Below are positions 25,198 to 35,694 of a stretch of 64,000 bases of DNA, piece by piece; positions within the stretch are counted from its first letter, which is position 1; each line of letters opens with the position of its first letter. The DNA lies in the NCBI GenBank assembly GCA_036417435.1, contig CM070911.1, positions 1,240,001 through 1,304,000 of the forward strand, written 5' to 3'. Under the pieces are notes generated by a model. The model saw nothing but the letters and a program-made list of their open reading frames with translations, made no database searches and had not been told where the DNA came from. The stretch comes from Inia geoffrensis. Taxonomy: Eukaryota; Chordata; Mammalia; Artiodactyla; Iniidae. A program made the position numbers and the translations under genes.

Positions 25198-25843
25198 TGG
25201 TCTGAATCTCTCTCTTTCCACAAAGGAGAACCCCAGAGCGCAATGACAAGGATTTGGATACGGAGTTTAGGGAGAGCTGGAGACTGAACAGCATGCGGTT
25301 GTCCAGAGTTATCAAAGCACAGCGTCGTGGTGTGATCAATACTTTGCAGCTACCTGGAGAGGCGGGCTCTGCTCAGCACTTGGCTCCAGTCTGTGTGGAA
25401 AGCTCCTAGGATCAGGGGGGAGGGGGCTGGCTTGGGAATCCCTGGCTGTGGACCAAAGTGCCAAGGAAGAGCAGCCCAGCAGCAGCTGAGCCAGCGCAGC
25501 CGGAGCTGAGACAGACAAGGAGATGGAGGGTCGGGAGCCACGAGTGGGGAGCAAACACAGATGATTACATTCTAATCAGAAGTGCCACGGTGGAGACGTG
25601 CACAGGGTGCTCGGGTCACCCAAGAGGACCCAGCTCTGCCGTGGGAGCTGGGGGCTCTAGGAGGAGGGCAGGGCTGAGCCTCATGTGGTTCCTACACTCC
25701 TGAGATATGGAGCAGAGGAAACTTCTGCGGGGAGGAAACAGTAGGTACCAAAGCGTGGAGTGATGAGAGAGAATGAGAATGATGTGTTTGGAGAGAGGGT
25801 TCTGAGGGTCCTGAGGACGCAGGGAACCATCACAGTGTTCGTT

Positions 25844-25872
25844 GGGTGTGGGGGGTTGGGTGTGTGGGGGGG
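25844..25872 (+). other. G-quadruplex-type motif
   Basis: Four G runs of length 3, 6, 3 and 7 are separated by loops TGT, TT and TGTGT, matching the G3+N1-7 pattern. Confidence 0.7.
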
Positions 25873-26463
25873 TGATAGGAGCAGGCTCATGCCTTAGATG
25901 AGAGCTGTGGGAGCAGAGTTCCAGGGGAGAGGTGGGCGAAGTACCTGTGAGGAGATGCGGGGGTGGGGCGGCAGCGATGGAGAGGGCAGCCCAGGCAGCC
26001 TCACAGGGAGGTGGGGGCCACGTGCCCAGCCGTCCACCCTCTGACCTGGGAGGGTCCAGGTGGGCCGCGTCCACCCAGCCCACGACACCTGCACAAAAGG
26101 CTCGCTGGATTTCCAGGCATCACAGGTTTCGTAAGCTTGCTTTGTTTTCACGGCTCTAGCAGCATAAAACAGAAAAGCCCTCTAGTTCGCAAAGCTCAGA
26201 AGTAATATCTTGGGTTTTTGAAATCACATTGTACTGGTGGCCCCGTGAGGTTATGACTAGCTGTAGCTGTTTGTAAAATTATCAACATACGGCAGTTCAA
26301 AATTCTCGGTTTACTTTCTTGCAGAATATATACTAGAAAAAATAGTTTGGAAACAGTTAAAATCTATAGAAAAAGGTAAAAGGTAAACATTCCTTTTTGA
26401 TAAATTTTAATTCTGAAACGTCTATGGATATTAGGTCTTTGTTGAATGATTTCACCTCTTCGG

Positions 26464-26560
26464 TAAGAAGAAAGAAAGAAAAAGAGAAGGAAATGAGACA
26501 ATAAGAAAGGAAGGAAGAAAGGAGAGAGGGATGGAAGGAAGAGAATGATGAGAACAAGAG
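26464..26560. repeat. Purine-rich (GGAA/GAAA) tract
   Basis: About 100 bases almost free of pyrimidines on the + strand, with GAAA, GGAA and GAGA units. Low-complexity sequence; the serine/phenylalanine-rich ORFs on the minus strand here are its shadow. Confidence 0.85.
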
Positions 26561-27395
26561 AGATCAAGGTAAGATCGTTCACATTTTCAAAATTTGGGAA
26601 ACACTGTGAATATCTACCTATAAGAGAATCACTAATAAATCATAATGTTGTGATATTATCAAATATTTAATTACTAATAATGGCAAACAAAGCGATAAAT
26701 ATATTTTCAGTGTAAATGCATGTAGGTGCTCAGAAGAAATGGTGAATGGAAAGTAGAACGAAACCCCAGGCAGCTGCACAAGCAGGTGAAGAAATGGAAG
26801 AGCCCAGTGTCACCAGCAAAGGGCAGAGGGAACAGGGGAGGAAGGACCTGGGCTTCCACCTCGCTGATGTTGGTTTTTATGCAAAGACACATTTTATATG
26901 TATACATTTTAAAACAGAGAGTTTAGGTGGCAACGTAATCTTTTCAAAACTTTTAAAAATTTGAGATTGCTTCACAGGACAATTTTATAAGAAATCTCCA
27001 GACACCCCAGTTTGCCCAACCGTTGCATCTAGACCCAGGCACACCTCCAGGCAGTGAGACGGTGGGGTTTCGGGGGCTCCTGGCTGTGCCCGCACTCCAC
27101 CTCGCAGACGTGACCCCCGCTGGGACCAGGCCACTCAGCAGGTCCTGCAGGGCTTCCTCAGCTGGGGGGTGGTAGAGATGCTGGGTTCTCTTTCTGTGAA
27201 GAGGCAGAGGCTCCCCCTTTGCTGTAATCACAGGATTGGTGGCTTGACGCTGACAGCAACACCTCGCCAGCAGCCCCTGCACCTGAGCTTCACGCAATGC
27301 CAGGGGACCCTGTGGGAGACGGCTCAGCTCAGGGCTGCAGCGCAAGGCTCTAGAGGGGGACACGCTGGGTCGCAGCCCACCTGCCACTACCTGCT
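26561..27395. other. Intergenic, no gene seen
   Basis: No repeat recognised. A pair of ORFs, 26953-27387 (-) and 27169-27516 (+), overlap on opposite strands and are unsupported. Confidence 0.5.
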
Positions 27396-27475
27396 GACTT
27401 TACGTTTGGTCATCTGTGAAGTGGGAATGGTGTTAGCAACTGTATCTACCAGGAAGTCCCTGCCACATTGTCAGC
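27396..27475 (+). mobile_element. MIR SINE fragment
   Basis: 'gtttggtcatctgtgaagtgggaatggtgttagcaac' follows the sense MIR core 'cctcatctgtaaaatgggaataat'. Confidence 0.55.
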
Positions 27476-27537
27476 TCCCATCTGCTGTCAGCAACAGTCT
27501 CAGACACATCCAGTGACCATTTTCTACCCCGCTCTGT

Positions 27538-27790
27538 CTCAGTCAGCTCAGATTGCTGTAACAAGAATACCACAGAGGGCTAAATGGCTGAGTGCTCGGT
27601 GCACCTACACCCAGGGAGAGCAGGAGAAAGCAAGGCTCCTGTGTCTTTACCAGGGTGCTTATCCCTCCGTGCAGTCTCCAGCATCATGACCCAGTTGCCC
27701 CCCAAAGGCCCGTCTTCAAATGCTATCACATTGGGGGTTAGGGTTCAATAGATGAATTTTGGGCGACACAAACATTCAGGCCATAGCAGT
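27538..27790 (-). mobile_element. MLT1-type solo LTR, shortened
   Basis: Starts 'tcagtcagctcagattgctgtaac' and ends 'gggcgacacaaacattcagg' followed by 'ccatagca', the two diagnostic ends of an antisense MLT1 LTR. The centre has lost roughly 100 bases compared with the copy at 23628-23975. Confidence 0.8.
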
Positions 27791-28564
27791 GCCTAATGAG
27801 CGTTTCACTCATGTGGCTCCTCATAAAAGGTACGACCTTTAAAAAATAATAATGGCAAAGGGATTGAAGGTAAGTGGGGATCAGGGCATTTTTAGCATAC
27901 AGAGTTTATACAATATTTGTGTATTATTTAATTAAAATTTACTGGTTAGTCAGTACTTTATGCTTTGTGTTTACTTCCGTGTATTTATCTTAAAGGCTCT
28001 AAAAAATGTGAATGACTCAGAATAAAGTGTACTTTATGTGAAAGCAAATATGTTCATCCTTGGTGCCCACACGTGGGAGGGAGGAACCCAAGCCCTCCTG
28101 AATTCCACGTTCCTTACCGATGAGGACATTTTCACGATCCTTTGAAGCCACGGTGGTGTGAACCAGGCCAAAGAAATACGGATCCTGATGGACAGAAATG
28201 GGGGCAAATCCCACAAGCCTGTTTTAGAATTAGGCTCACAGCTTACGTCCCATCACACCTGTGACAGGCCTACAGCACAGACGGCCGGCAGACAACAGCC
28301 CCTGCGGAGTCTGCAGCGGCCCATCACCAGTGCTGCTGCCTGTGCTTCATCCCAGTCAGTGAAGGTGCTCAGGTAGCTCCCGGTTTCTAAACCTGTTAGC
28401 ATCTCACATGATATTTCTATAAATATCACAGAATCAAAATCTATAGTAAACCGCTGGCTACAAAATTCTACAATGAACAGTTAAACTCTTACATTCCAGT
28501 TCTGAGATATTGTAAAATCCGAGTTACAAGTTAGTATCAGTACCTCTAGTGTAAACGGGCCTCG
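27791..28564. other. Intergenic, no gene seen
   Basis: AT-rich sequence with no recognised repeat. Confidence 0.5.
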
Positions 28565-28576
28565 ACCTTGCTCTTT
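28565..28576. repeat. Target-site duplication of SINE, left
   Basis: ACCTTGCTCTTT, repeated exactly at 28782-28793. Confidence 0.88.
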
Positions 28577-28781
28577 TTTTTTTTTTTTTGCGGTACGCGG
28601 GCCTCTCACTGCTGCGGCCTCTCCCGTTGCGGAGCACAGGCACCGGACGCGCAGGCTCAGCGGCCATGGCTCACGGGCGCAGCTGCTCCGCGGCACGTGG
28701 GATCCTCCCGGACCGGGGCACGAACCCGCGTCCCCTGCATCGACAGGCAGACTCTCAACCACTGCGCCACCAGGGAAGCCC
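28577..28781 (-). mobile_element. CHR-2-type SINE, minus strand
   Basis: Reverse complement of the 9744-9952 family. A T run (28574-28589) is the A tail; the body reads 'gcggtacgcgggcctctcac' and ends with the tRNA-type head 'ccaccagggaagccc'. The A box (tggcgcagtgg) and B box are intact on the minus strand. CpG sites are largely preserved, which fits a young element. Flanked by a 12-bp duplication. Confidence 0.95.
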
Positions 28782-28793
28782 ACCTTGCTCTTT
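28782..28793. repeat. Target-site duplication of SINE, right
   Basis: Exact copy of the 12-mer at 28565-28576. Confidence 0.88.
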
Positions 28794-29655
28794 ATTAGCT
28801 GATTAAAAAGATCTATAACTCAAAGGAAGCAAAGCCTACCTATAGCAATGATCTTTCCACCAAAACAACTTAGGAAAACAGCCATTCTGCCCACATTTTA
28901 ATATTTAGATGGTTTTGTTAAAAGAGTTAGAAACTACTCTGAGGGGGGAAAAAAGGTGCTAGTAAAGTGATTTGCTTCATTCTTCTATCAACTTATAGGT
29001 AAAAATCCAATAGAAAAAAACCCCACAGAAGTAACCAACCTTAGTAATTCTCATGTGAAACAAAACGGAAGAGATAACCACAGGAGCAAGTTTGCCGGAT
29101 ACATCGGTAAATGTAGAGCATAACTAGGCCTGCGACCATACTTCTTCACCGAGGAGAATTAACCTGACCCCAGCCAGGTCAGGATTCTGTAAATGGCTGT
29201 GTGTGCACCTGCTTTGGAGCCATTGAGACTCAGAGGGTGGGAGGGAAGGGCGGGGCTGGGGAACTGGCTCTGAGGCGTCTTGTGACCACTTTCTTCTAGT
29301 TCCTCCTAGAATAAGTGTCCCCGAGCAGAGATCTCAGCGGGTCTGCCTCTCCACCCTTTTCTACACATCAGTGCCTGCTCCGTGGACCTGTCCTCCACGC
29401 ACTGGTATGGAAGCAGGGACGGATGTTTCCAGTCACAACTGTAACATCAGACTGCATTCTGGTATGTTAACCTTCTGTTTGTAAATAAGTCTGTGAAAAT
29501 TCTTGTCTTATTGCAAATATTTTTAAAGTCCATTTGTATAATAAAACCCAATGAAAAACACAGACATTTTGAGCCAATTTGTATAAAGTGAAAAGCATCA
29601 AAAACATGGCAACCAGTTTGCACTCTCATACACTTAAAAGTTTCTTTCTGTGGTG
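28794..29655. other. Intergenic, no gene seen
   Basis: No repeat or coding signal recognised. Confidence 0.5.
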
Positions 29656-29735
29656 AAAAAAATTAAAAGTGAGGCCAGGTAAGTGACCCATCCAAGGCCA
29701 CACAGTGGGGTCTGACCCAGATCTCAGGACATGAG
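29656..29735 (-). mobile_element. Possible MIR fragment
   Basis: 'agtgacccatccaaggccac' followed by 'acagtggggtctgacccaga' resembles antisense MIR ('aacttgcccaaggtcacacagc'). Short, so tentative. Confidence 0.45.
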
Positions 29736-29984
29736 GTCCCTTCCACCATCTGCTCAGTGCGTCCGTAGTGGTGTGTAAACAGCAGAAGTGAGCCGTCGGG
29801 CTGACTGCCTCTATGTGAGGACAGCAGCAGTGATGGACTGTTAGTCCAGCAGGTATGATGCGTGTACGGGAAGACTCTATACAGTACCTGGGACAGTCAT
29901 CACCCCGCAATGAGGACACAGGTGATGTTGGAGTCTCAGCATTTGGAAGACGTGGTCCTTATGGGGTTCTGACCCCGTTCCTTG

Positions 29985-30075
29985 GGAACTTGATGACCTT
30001 GGGCAAATATTCCAGTCTGTGGACAACACTGTTCATGCTTAACGCTAAGTTCAATGAGAATATCACTATGGTCCT
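29985..30075 (+). mobile_element. Possible MIR fragment
   Basis: 'tgatgaccttgggcaaatat' followed by 'aagttcaatgagaatatcac' is compatible with sense MIR ('tgaccttgggcaagttactt'). Confidence 0.5.
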
Positions 30076-30299
30076 TAACAGCCCTAAATGTTTGAAGGCT
30101 GTGATTAAAACATTCCTTTCAATAGTGAGTTCTAACATGCGTAACGGCATTTGATTAAGATAAACTTACGCACACATTTTAAGCAATGCACTTTAAAGAC
30201 AAAATGAAGTATATCATCTCCTGACTGAAAAGCCTCTTCTTTATTTTTATTTGATTCCGATCTCCCTCATTTAAGAAACAGAGAATAAAGAATTTTTTA

Positions 30300-30970
30300 A
30301 AAGGTGTTGCCCAGGCTTGGTCTTAGCGAACCTAAAGAGGGAATTCATAATCACAAAATCCGGCCTTTTTTTGGACTGCAGACAGAAGGTAGGACAGGTT
30401 GCAGGCACGAGTCTTTCATGTAAAAGCAAATGTCAAAGGAAAAGCTCTGATATTTGGTCGTGGGCTCCCACTCTCTCACAGGCATTTCCTAAATCCACGT
30501 TTGATGAGCTTGCCTGGCTATCAATTCTGTCAGTTCCCTCCGGAGCCACACAGAGTGTGTGCTTCATGGAAATGTCATCCGCCAGGACTGCAATTACTGG
30601 CACTGCAATCACGGGCACAATGCAGAATGGGTCAAATTCAGGTGAGAGCGAGAACCGGCAATCAAGCCTGGGGACAGAGAACAAAGCCATTTTCTCTCAT
30701 TTGCCGTCAACACAACCATCAGGCCTTAATTACAGGCGAGTGTGGGGCTGGCTGCTGAAAGGCTGATTATTACACAGCTCAGCTCCAAATCAGCTCGGTA
30801 TTGATGGGCTACAGAGAGAGGAAGCCAGCTTGGCCCCGTGAAAAAGAACAGGCAGAGGGGACCCGCTCTGGGAAATAAAAATAACTCAGAAGGGAGGGGG
30901 AGCCAGTACCTGAGAGCCAGCTGAAAATAAGTCCCCCAGTTGTACAGTGCAACCGGGCACCCGCCGCTCA
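30300..30970. other. Repeat-free block, possible conserved non-coding element
   Basis: About 670 bases with no recognisable transposon, few CpG-decay signs and non-random short motifs ('tgattattacacagctcagc', 'ggaaataaaaataactcaga'). ORFs here on all frames overlap (30317-30766, 30399-30758 and 30433-30690 minus), so a protein is unlikely. The conservation idea is an inference that needs an alignment. Confidence 0.25.
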
Positions 30971-31169
30971 GGTCAACACAAATGCACCTGCTCCGGCCAG
31001 AATTGTTCAGTCCCGTGATGCCCGCTGTCTATCCTCCTGAAACCCTTCTTTTCAAACAACATTCCCTAAAGGTCTTCCAAACTCAAATATACTGAGTGCA
31101 TTCTTTATTTCTATTCCTGATTTTTTTGTCATCAACTTGAGAGCATTCTAAAACAAGTTCCCAACTCAT

Positions 31170-31300
31170 CCCTTTCTATATATGTATATATATATGTAAT
31201 ATGTATATATTTTGTAATGTATGTAATATGTATATATTTTATATGTAGGTAATCTATGTAATATGTATATATTTTATATTTTATTAAATATATATATTTT
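31170..31300. repeat. AT-rich tandem repeat
   Basis: The 18-mer GTAATATGTATATATTTT occurs three times (31196-31213, 31223-31240, 31258-31275) in a pure AT/TG-rich context. Confidence 0.85.
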
Positions 31301-31444
31301 TGCTTATGTCTACATTAAAATCTCAAAAGTTCAGTTCAAAATATCCTCTAGAGACTGAGATATTAACATTTAATTGCAAGCCTAATCATCTTTGAATAAA
31401 GCCTATGCATTAAAAATGAATGTATTATTTACTGGTAAGAACTG

Positions 31445-31470
31445 CACACACACACACACACACACACACT
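31445..31470. repeat. (CA)n microsatellite
   Basis: Thirteen uninterrupted CA units. Confidence 0.95.
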
Positions 31471-31479
31471 GCCTATATC

Positions 31480-32365
31480 AAGGCACTTATATTTCTGTAT
31501 TAACTAAACACAAAATGCGTTTTCTTTAGTATTACTAAAATTTCATTGTTATACTGACAGCCCCACAAGAGTATGTCACTCAGAACTCTTGTGTTTAAAG
31601 TTCTAAAAAGATTCTGCTATTTGGTAGTGGGGTCACTTGGACATGGGTTGGGGGCCAGTCCTGTCAGCCTGGGGGCTCCACACGTCCAGTTCTGCAGCCG
31701 GCCGGGGATGGAGATTGGACTTGCTCACAAGCAGGTGCACATTTCTCAGACTGGAGTATCTCACAAGCTCTATGGTGCTTAATGCCAAGGTATTCATCAA
31801 GGGAGCCTCACGTTTCCTGATCTGCTTTAAATGGCCTAGAGAATCAGCCCACCGTGTGCCTGCACTGGGTCCTGACATGACAGGAAATGACTAGTTCCTT
31901 GCATCCCCTCTCATCCCTTTTTGTCCAGACTTTCATTCTCCCAGGATCTGGGGCAGCCAGATGCTCATTTCTCCTATCTTCTTGCTTATGGGGGATGGTG
32001 GGAGTTTAGGAAAACTAGAGGGAAGAGGCTTTCTTGCCAGTGAGCTGGCCACGTGCAGGGGGTCAGACTTCTGAATGATGTGATTTTTGTAATCTATCTC
32101 CAAGGTAAAGTGAAAATACAAAAGCCTTATTCTGCTGGATGGACATCTGATTAATTTCCTAGTACCCTTGGTGACTGAAGACCTAGAAAGTGCAATCTCT
32201 TTGCAGATTCTTTTGTGCTTGCCTAGAAGCAAACAGGTTTACTGCTGGAAACTACAAGCAGAGATCAAGCTAAGCTACTGCCCCTGTGCTCCCTGCACAG
32301 TCTGGATATGAACATGAAGAGGGGCATCTTGTCACACCACAGTCAAGAGATGAGGGACAAACCCT
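31480..32365. other. Intergenic, no gene seen
   Basis: No recognised repeat; short opposed ORFs only. Confidence 0.5.
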
Positions 32366-32369
32366 CACT

Positions 32370-32565
32370 GGTTCTCCAAGTCTGTCCCTCCCTCCTCCAA
32401 TCTATCCTCCACCCAGTGGCAAGGCAATCTCTCTATGAATTAAATTGGACTGTGCTTCTCCCCACTCAGGATCTTCAACAATTTCCTAGTGCATCACACA
32501 TAGGCTTAAACCTACACTCTGTATCCTGCCTACAAGGTGTCATGAGAACTGATGCTTCTTATCTC
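32370..32565 (+). mobile_element. L2 LINE fragment
   Basis: 'ctccaatctatcctccaccc', 'atcttcaacaatttcctagt' and 'ggcttaaacctacactctgt' follow the L2 sense text ('ccatcctccacac... aaatccttcaatggctccc... ataaagtccaaactcct'). Confidence 0.6.
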
Positions 32566-32602
32566 TCTTAACTCTTGGGTTCCTTACAATGGTTGACTGT
32601 AG

Positions 32603-33005
32603 CAGTTCTCAAAGTGGGGTTCAAGGAACACCGGGGGGTTCCTTCGTCCCTTTCAAGGAGTTTGCCAGGTCTTCCCTCATCCAGCGATATAATCTGTGAC
32701 TGGGTCGTCTTCATGTGCTTCAGTCAAAACAATTTAATGCCACATGTTGACTGCAGAGGAGACTTCAGCTGTTCCTAAAGGGATTTGCTAAATGTGAAAC
32801 ACCCCTTTTGATAATTTTCCTTTGTTGTGGAAAATATGGTTATTTTTCATAAAATTATGTCACTTATGTTAACAGGTAATGGGTTTTTTCATTGTAATTT
32901 AAAAATAAATGCATTTTAAGAAGCCTCAGTTTTAATTTTTAATGTGGTAAATATGACTCTCATAAATGAAATCTCTGTGAGAGCCTCAGAGTATGAAGAG
33001 AATAA
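32603..33005 (+). mobile_element. Charlie-type hAT DNA transposon fragment
   Basis: Left end 'cagttctcaaagtggggttc' corresponds to the Charlie-group terminal sequence. The later 'cctcagttttaatttttaat' followed by 'gtggtaaatatgactctcat' matches the internal 3' portion of a Charlie1-like element. The right terminal repeat is lost. No transposase is encoded. Confidence 0.7.
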
Positions 33006-33079
33006 GACGGGCTTGGATCCAAAACCCTTGAGCATTGCTGGTCTGAAGCGTCAACTCCGCAGGCTGTTGCGCTTCCACA

Positions 33080-33395
33080 TGTACTCAACTCTTCGTGCCT
33101 CAGGGCCTTTGTGCATATGCCGTCTCTTCTTCCAGGAACACCCGTTCCAAGTCTAAATACAACCCATTTCTGGTAAGGGCTTATGCCTCATTCTTTGTAT
33201 CAGTGCTGCACTTTTCCTTTATTTAGGACCTCCATTTCTGTTTTTCTTGATCGGTTATTTATTCTTTCTCTTCTCTTATGGGAAGAAAGTTCACTGAAGC
33301 CCGGGACTCATCTAACTTATTCCCTGGTGTCTTCACAGTGACCAGTGCATGGGAGGTGCTCAGTGAAGGTGGGAAAAATCAGTGCACAGGTGGAT
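33080..33395 (+). mobile_element. L2 LINE 3' end
   Basis: 'gcctcagggcctttgtgcat' and 'gccgtctcttcttccaggaa' match L2 'gcctcagggcctttgcacttgctgttccctctgcctggaa'; the end 'gaccagtgcatgggaggtgc' corresponds to the L2 terminus ('cagtgcctggcacatagtaggtgctc'). Confidence 0.8.
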
Positions 33396-33399
33396 GGAT

Positions 33400-34325
33400 G
33401 AGGTGAAAGGCTGTCACATCTCGGAACAGATTTTACCACAATAAAGTTTCGGAAGTTTCGCTGTCCATATTCAACTGTGTAGTGCCTTCTCATTTGTCTA
33501 AGATGTTTTAAGTGAGCTCTTCCTTGGTGACTAGAGGCCGTGTCATGCCAGGGGATACTTCTGGAAACCCTGGGAGTTGGTGGAACGTTCCCTTTGGTGG
33601 TTCAGGATGGAGGGAGGATGAGCTGAGGGAGCCCAAGAATCTTACGCATCTCGGGTCCCTTTTAGGTCACAGACTGTAAAGAACCCAGTCATAGATAAAG
33701 ATAAAACTAGGTCAGGTCTGAGTTTGCCAAGAAGACACCATGGGCTTTTCTTTCAGATTAGGGACCCTGAGAAAATGGCAGAACCATGTCCCTTATGAAG
33801 AAGATGTGAGATCATTCTGTGATATACCTTTTAATCTAACTAAACAAAGGGCACATGCCAACCCAAAGGTGCCTGTACTTAGTGTCATGAGACAGGTTCC
33901 TCAACATTCTGCAGAAGGTAGAAGACTCGCCCCTTTCCTGAGCAAAGAGAAAAGTGCTGCGAATGTGATTCGGGGGCTGAGGGGAGTGGCGCCCACTTGC
34001 TTCAGTGTGAGGGGAGTTGGGTTAGCAGCCACATCGGTGAACACATGTAAAACCAGCTGCGTACAAAGAAACAGCAGAGAAATCAAGACCCTCTGATTAT
34101 GTAGATATGAAAGGACAGAACCTTACTTGGTTATCCGTTTCTTATTTTCACCCAAATCCCATTTCCTACTTCTCATCCTTTCTAGCAGAGGATGGCATGG
34201 AGGAAGAATCTCCAGGGTGTAGTCAAGCCCAGGTTTCATGAAGTCAGTCATTCAACATCCACTCAAGGTGCCAGAATGTTGTAGCTCAACATCCAGTATA
34301 GACCATTAATCCGTTTCCTAAATAT
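33400..34325. other. Intergenic, no gene seen
   Basis: No repeat recognised. A 118-codon ORF (33740-34096) has an opposing ORF and no recognisable domain. Confidence 0.5.
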
Positions 34326-34440
34326 AATATATACTGAAGTGCTTTGTACCAGGCACCATGCTTGTTCTTACAGACAAGATGACAGACAAAAATAGTGTCC
34401 CTGTCTGGAGAAAAGTCATAGCCAATTAGTCCCATTCACA
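34326..34440 (-). mobile_element. L2 LINE 3' end fragment
   Basis: 'gctttgtaccaggcaccatg' followed by 'cagacaaaaatagtgtccct' matches antisense L2 ('tgtgccaggcactgt...gacaaagtccctg'). Confidence 0.6.
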
Positions 34441-34444
34441 TCTT

Positions 34445-35690
34445 GTAAACATCTGACTCTTTCTAGAGACTTCGGTATGGTGGATGCATCCTGCTCCTGG
34501 AACTGGAGGGCTTATCTTTAGATACCACCGCCTAGGAACTCTACCATGTTTTTCCCATAGATTTCAAATCTCTAAAACAGAAGGGCTAAACTGAATTCTC
34601 TTACACCCCAGCATTAATATATGTCAGAGGAAATTAGCTCAATGCAGGCACACTTGGAGTGTGGTCTAGCAGGAGAATATAATCCAGAATTCAATCTCCC
34701 ACCTCTACTTTGCACAGCAGTTGTAAGGAACAGTAAGGTAACACTTGGGCGCTTTCTAGGAGAATGACTCAAAATTCCAGCTTTGGCCTTTGTTCCTTTT
34801 TTCTTCATCCGTTTATCCAGAGTCGCTTGTTAGTCTTAGGCCTCCTGCGTGCTGGCAGTGGAGAGGTGTCTGTTGGTACCAAGAGTGGGTGCTGATTGTA
34901 AAATACTTAATTGTGACTCAGCAGCTGCCTCTGGTTTTCAGCTCTTCTCAAATGTCTCATTGTTTCTCTCTGTTATGTGACACCTGCGTTTGAATTGATT
35001 CTAGAAGAGCACAAAGTCTTGATCAAGGGTCTCCATGGTTCTCCATTGTGAAGGAAGAGCCATCCTTTGCTGTGGGAGCCCTGGGGTCTGGGACAGAGAG
35101 GCGTTTGCTGCAGCCCAGGATCAGAGCCGAGTGGATGGTGTGCCCACAGTGGGGCCCCACCCTTGAGGAGCGGAGTGCAGTTGACCTGCGAAGGAGCAAG
35201 TCAAGACTTCCAGACCCGTCAACACTAATGTGCTTGGGAATATCCTGCTTTTGTAAAGCTTATACCTGCCAGTTCCACCCCAAGAAACATGTCCTCCCAC
35301 TGTCTTTAGGTGCTCAGTCAGTATCTGGCCTGGAAAATCATTTCATCTCTCTGGACTTTGAGGATGAAAGCAATACGTTTGCCAAAAAGTTTTGATAACT
35401 AAGAATCATAAAAATGTTGAAATATTTGAAAACACAGTGAGATAATGCCCCCTGAATGCCAACCCCCTTGTACTGCTGCACATGGCCCATAATAGCTTAT
35501 ATATTTTGGCTTTTTACCTTGATGAAGTGAGGCAAATGCACACAGTTTGCATGAGTATTGAAGAGCAGCTTTGAACCATCTCAATTCCTGATTGTACGGA
35601 AGTGATTTTCCCTAATCTAGATGCCTGAAGGAAGCAAAAGCAAATTGTTTCTGGAGGAAGATAACACAACATATAGCCTTGACATACAAT
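34445..35690. other. Intergenic, no gene seen
   Basis: No repeat or gene recognised. Confidence 0.5.
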
Positions 35691-35694
35691 TAGA

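Larger units (their letters stand above)
24721..26460. other. Intergenic, partly GC-rich, no gene seen
   Basis: Between 25350 and 26150 the DNA is GC-rich with long overlapping ORFs on both strands (25616-26083 minus being longest). These reflect low stop-codon density, not a gene. Microsatellites and a G-quadruplex motif inside are listed separately. Confidence 0.5.

Noticed and set aside
25616..26083. 155-codon minus-strand proline-rich ORF
   Set aside because: Lies in GC-rich DNA where stop codons are rare on both strands; opposite-strand ORFs overlap it throughout.
30317..30766. 149-codon ORF
   Set aside because: Overlapped by a 119-codon ORF in another frame and an 85-codon antisense ORF; no protein family resemblance.
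31196..31275. Evenly spaced 18-base repeats, CRISPR-like at first sight
   Set aside because: Spacing is 27 then 35, the units are pure AT/TG low-complexity sequence and the genome is mammalian.
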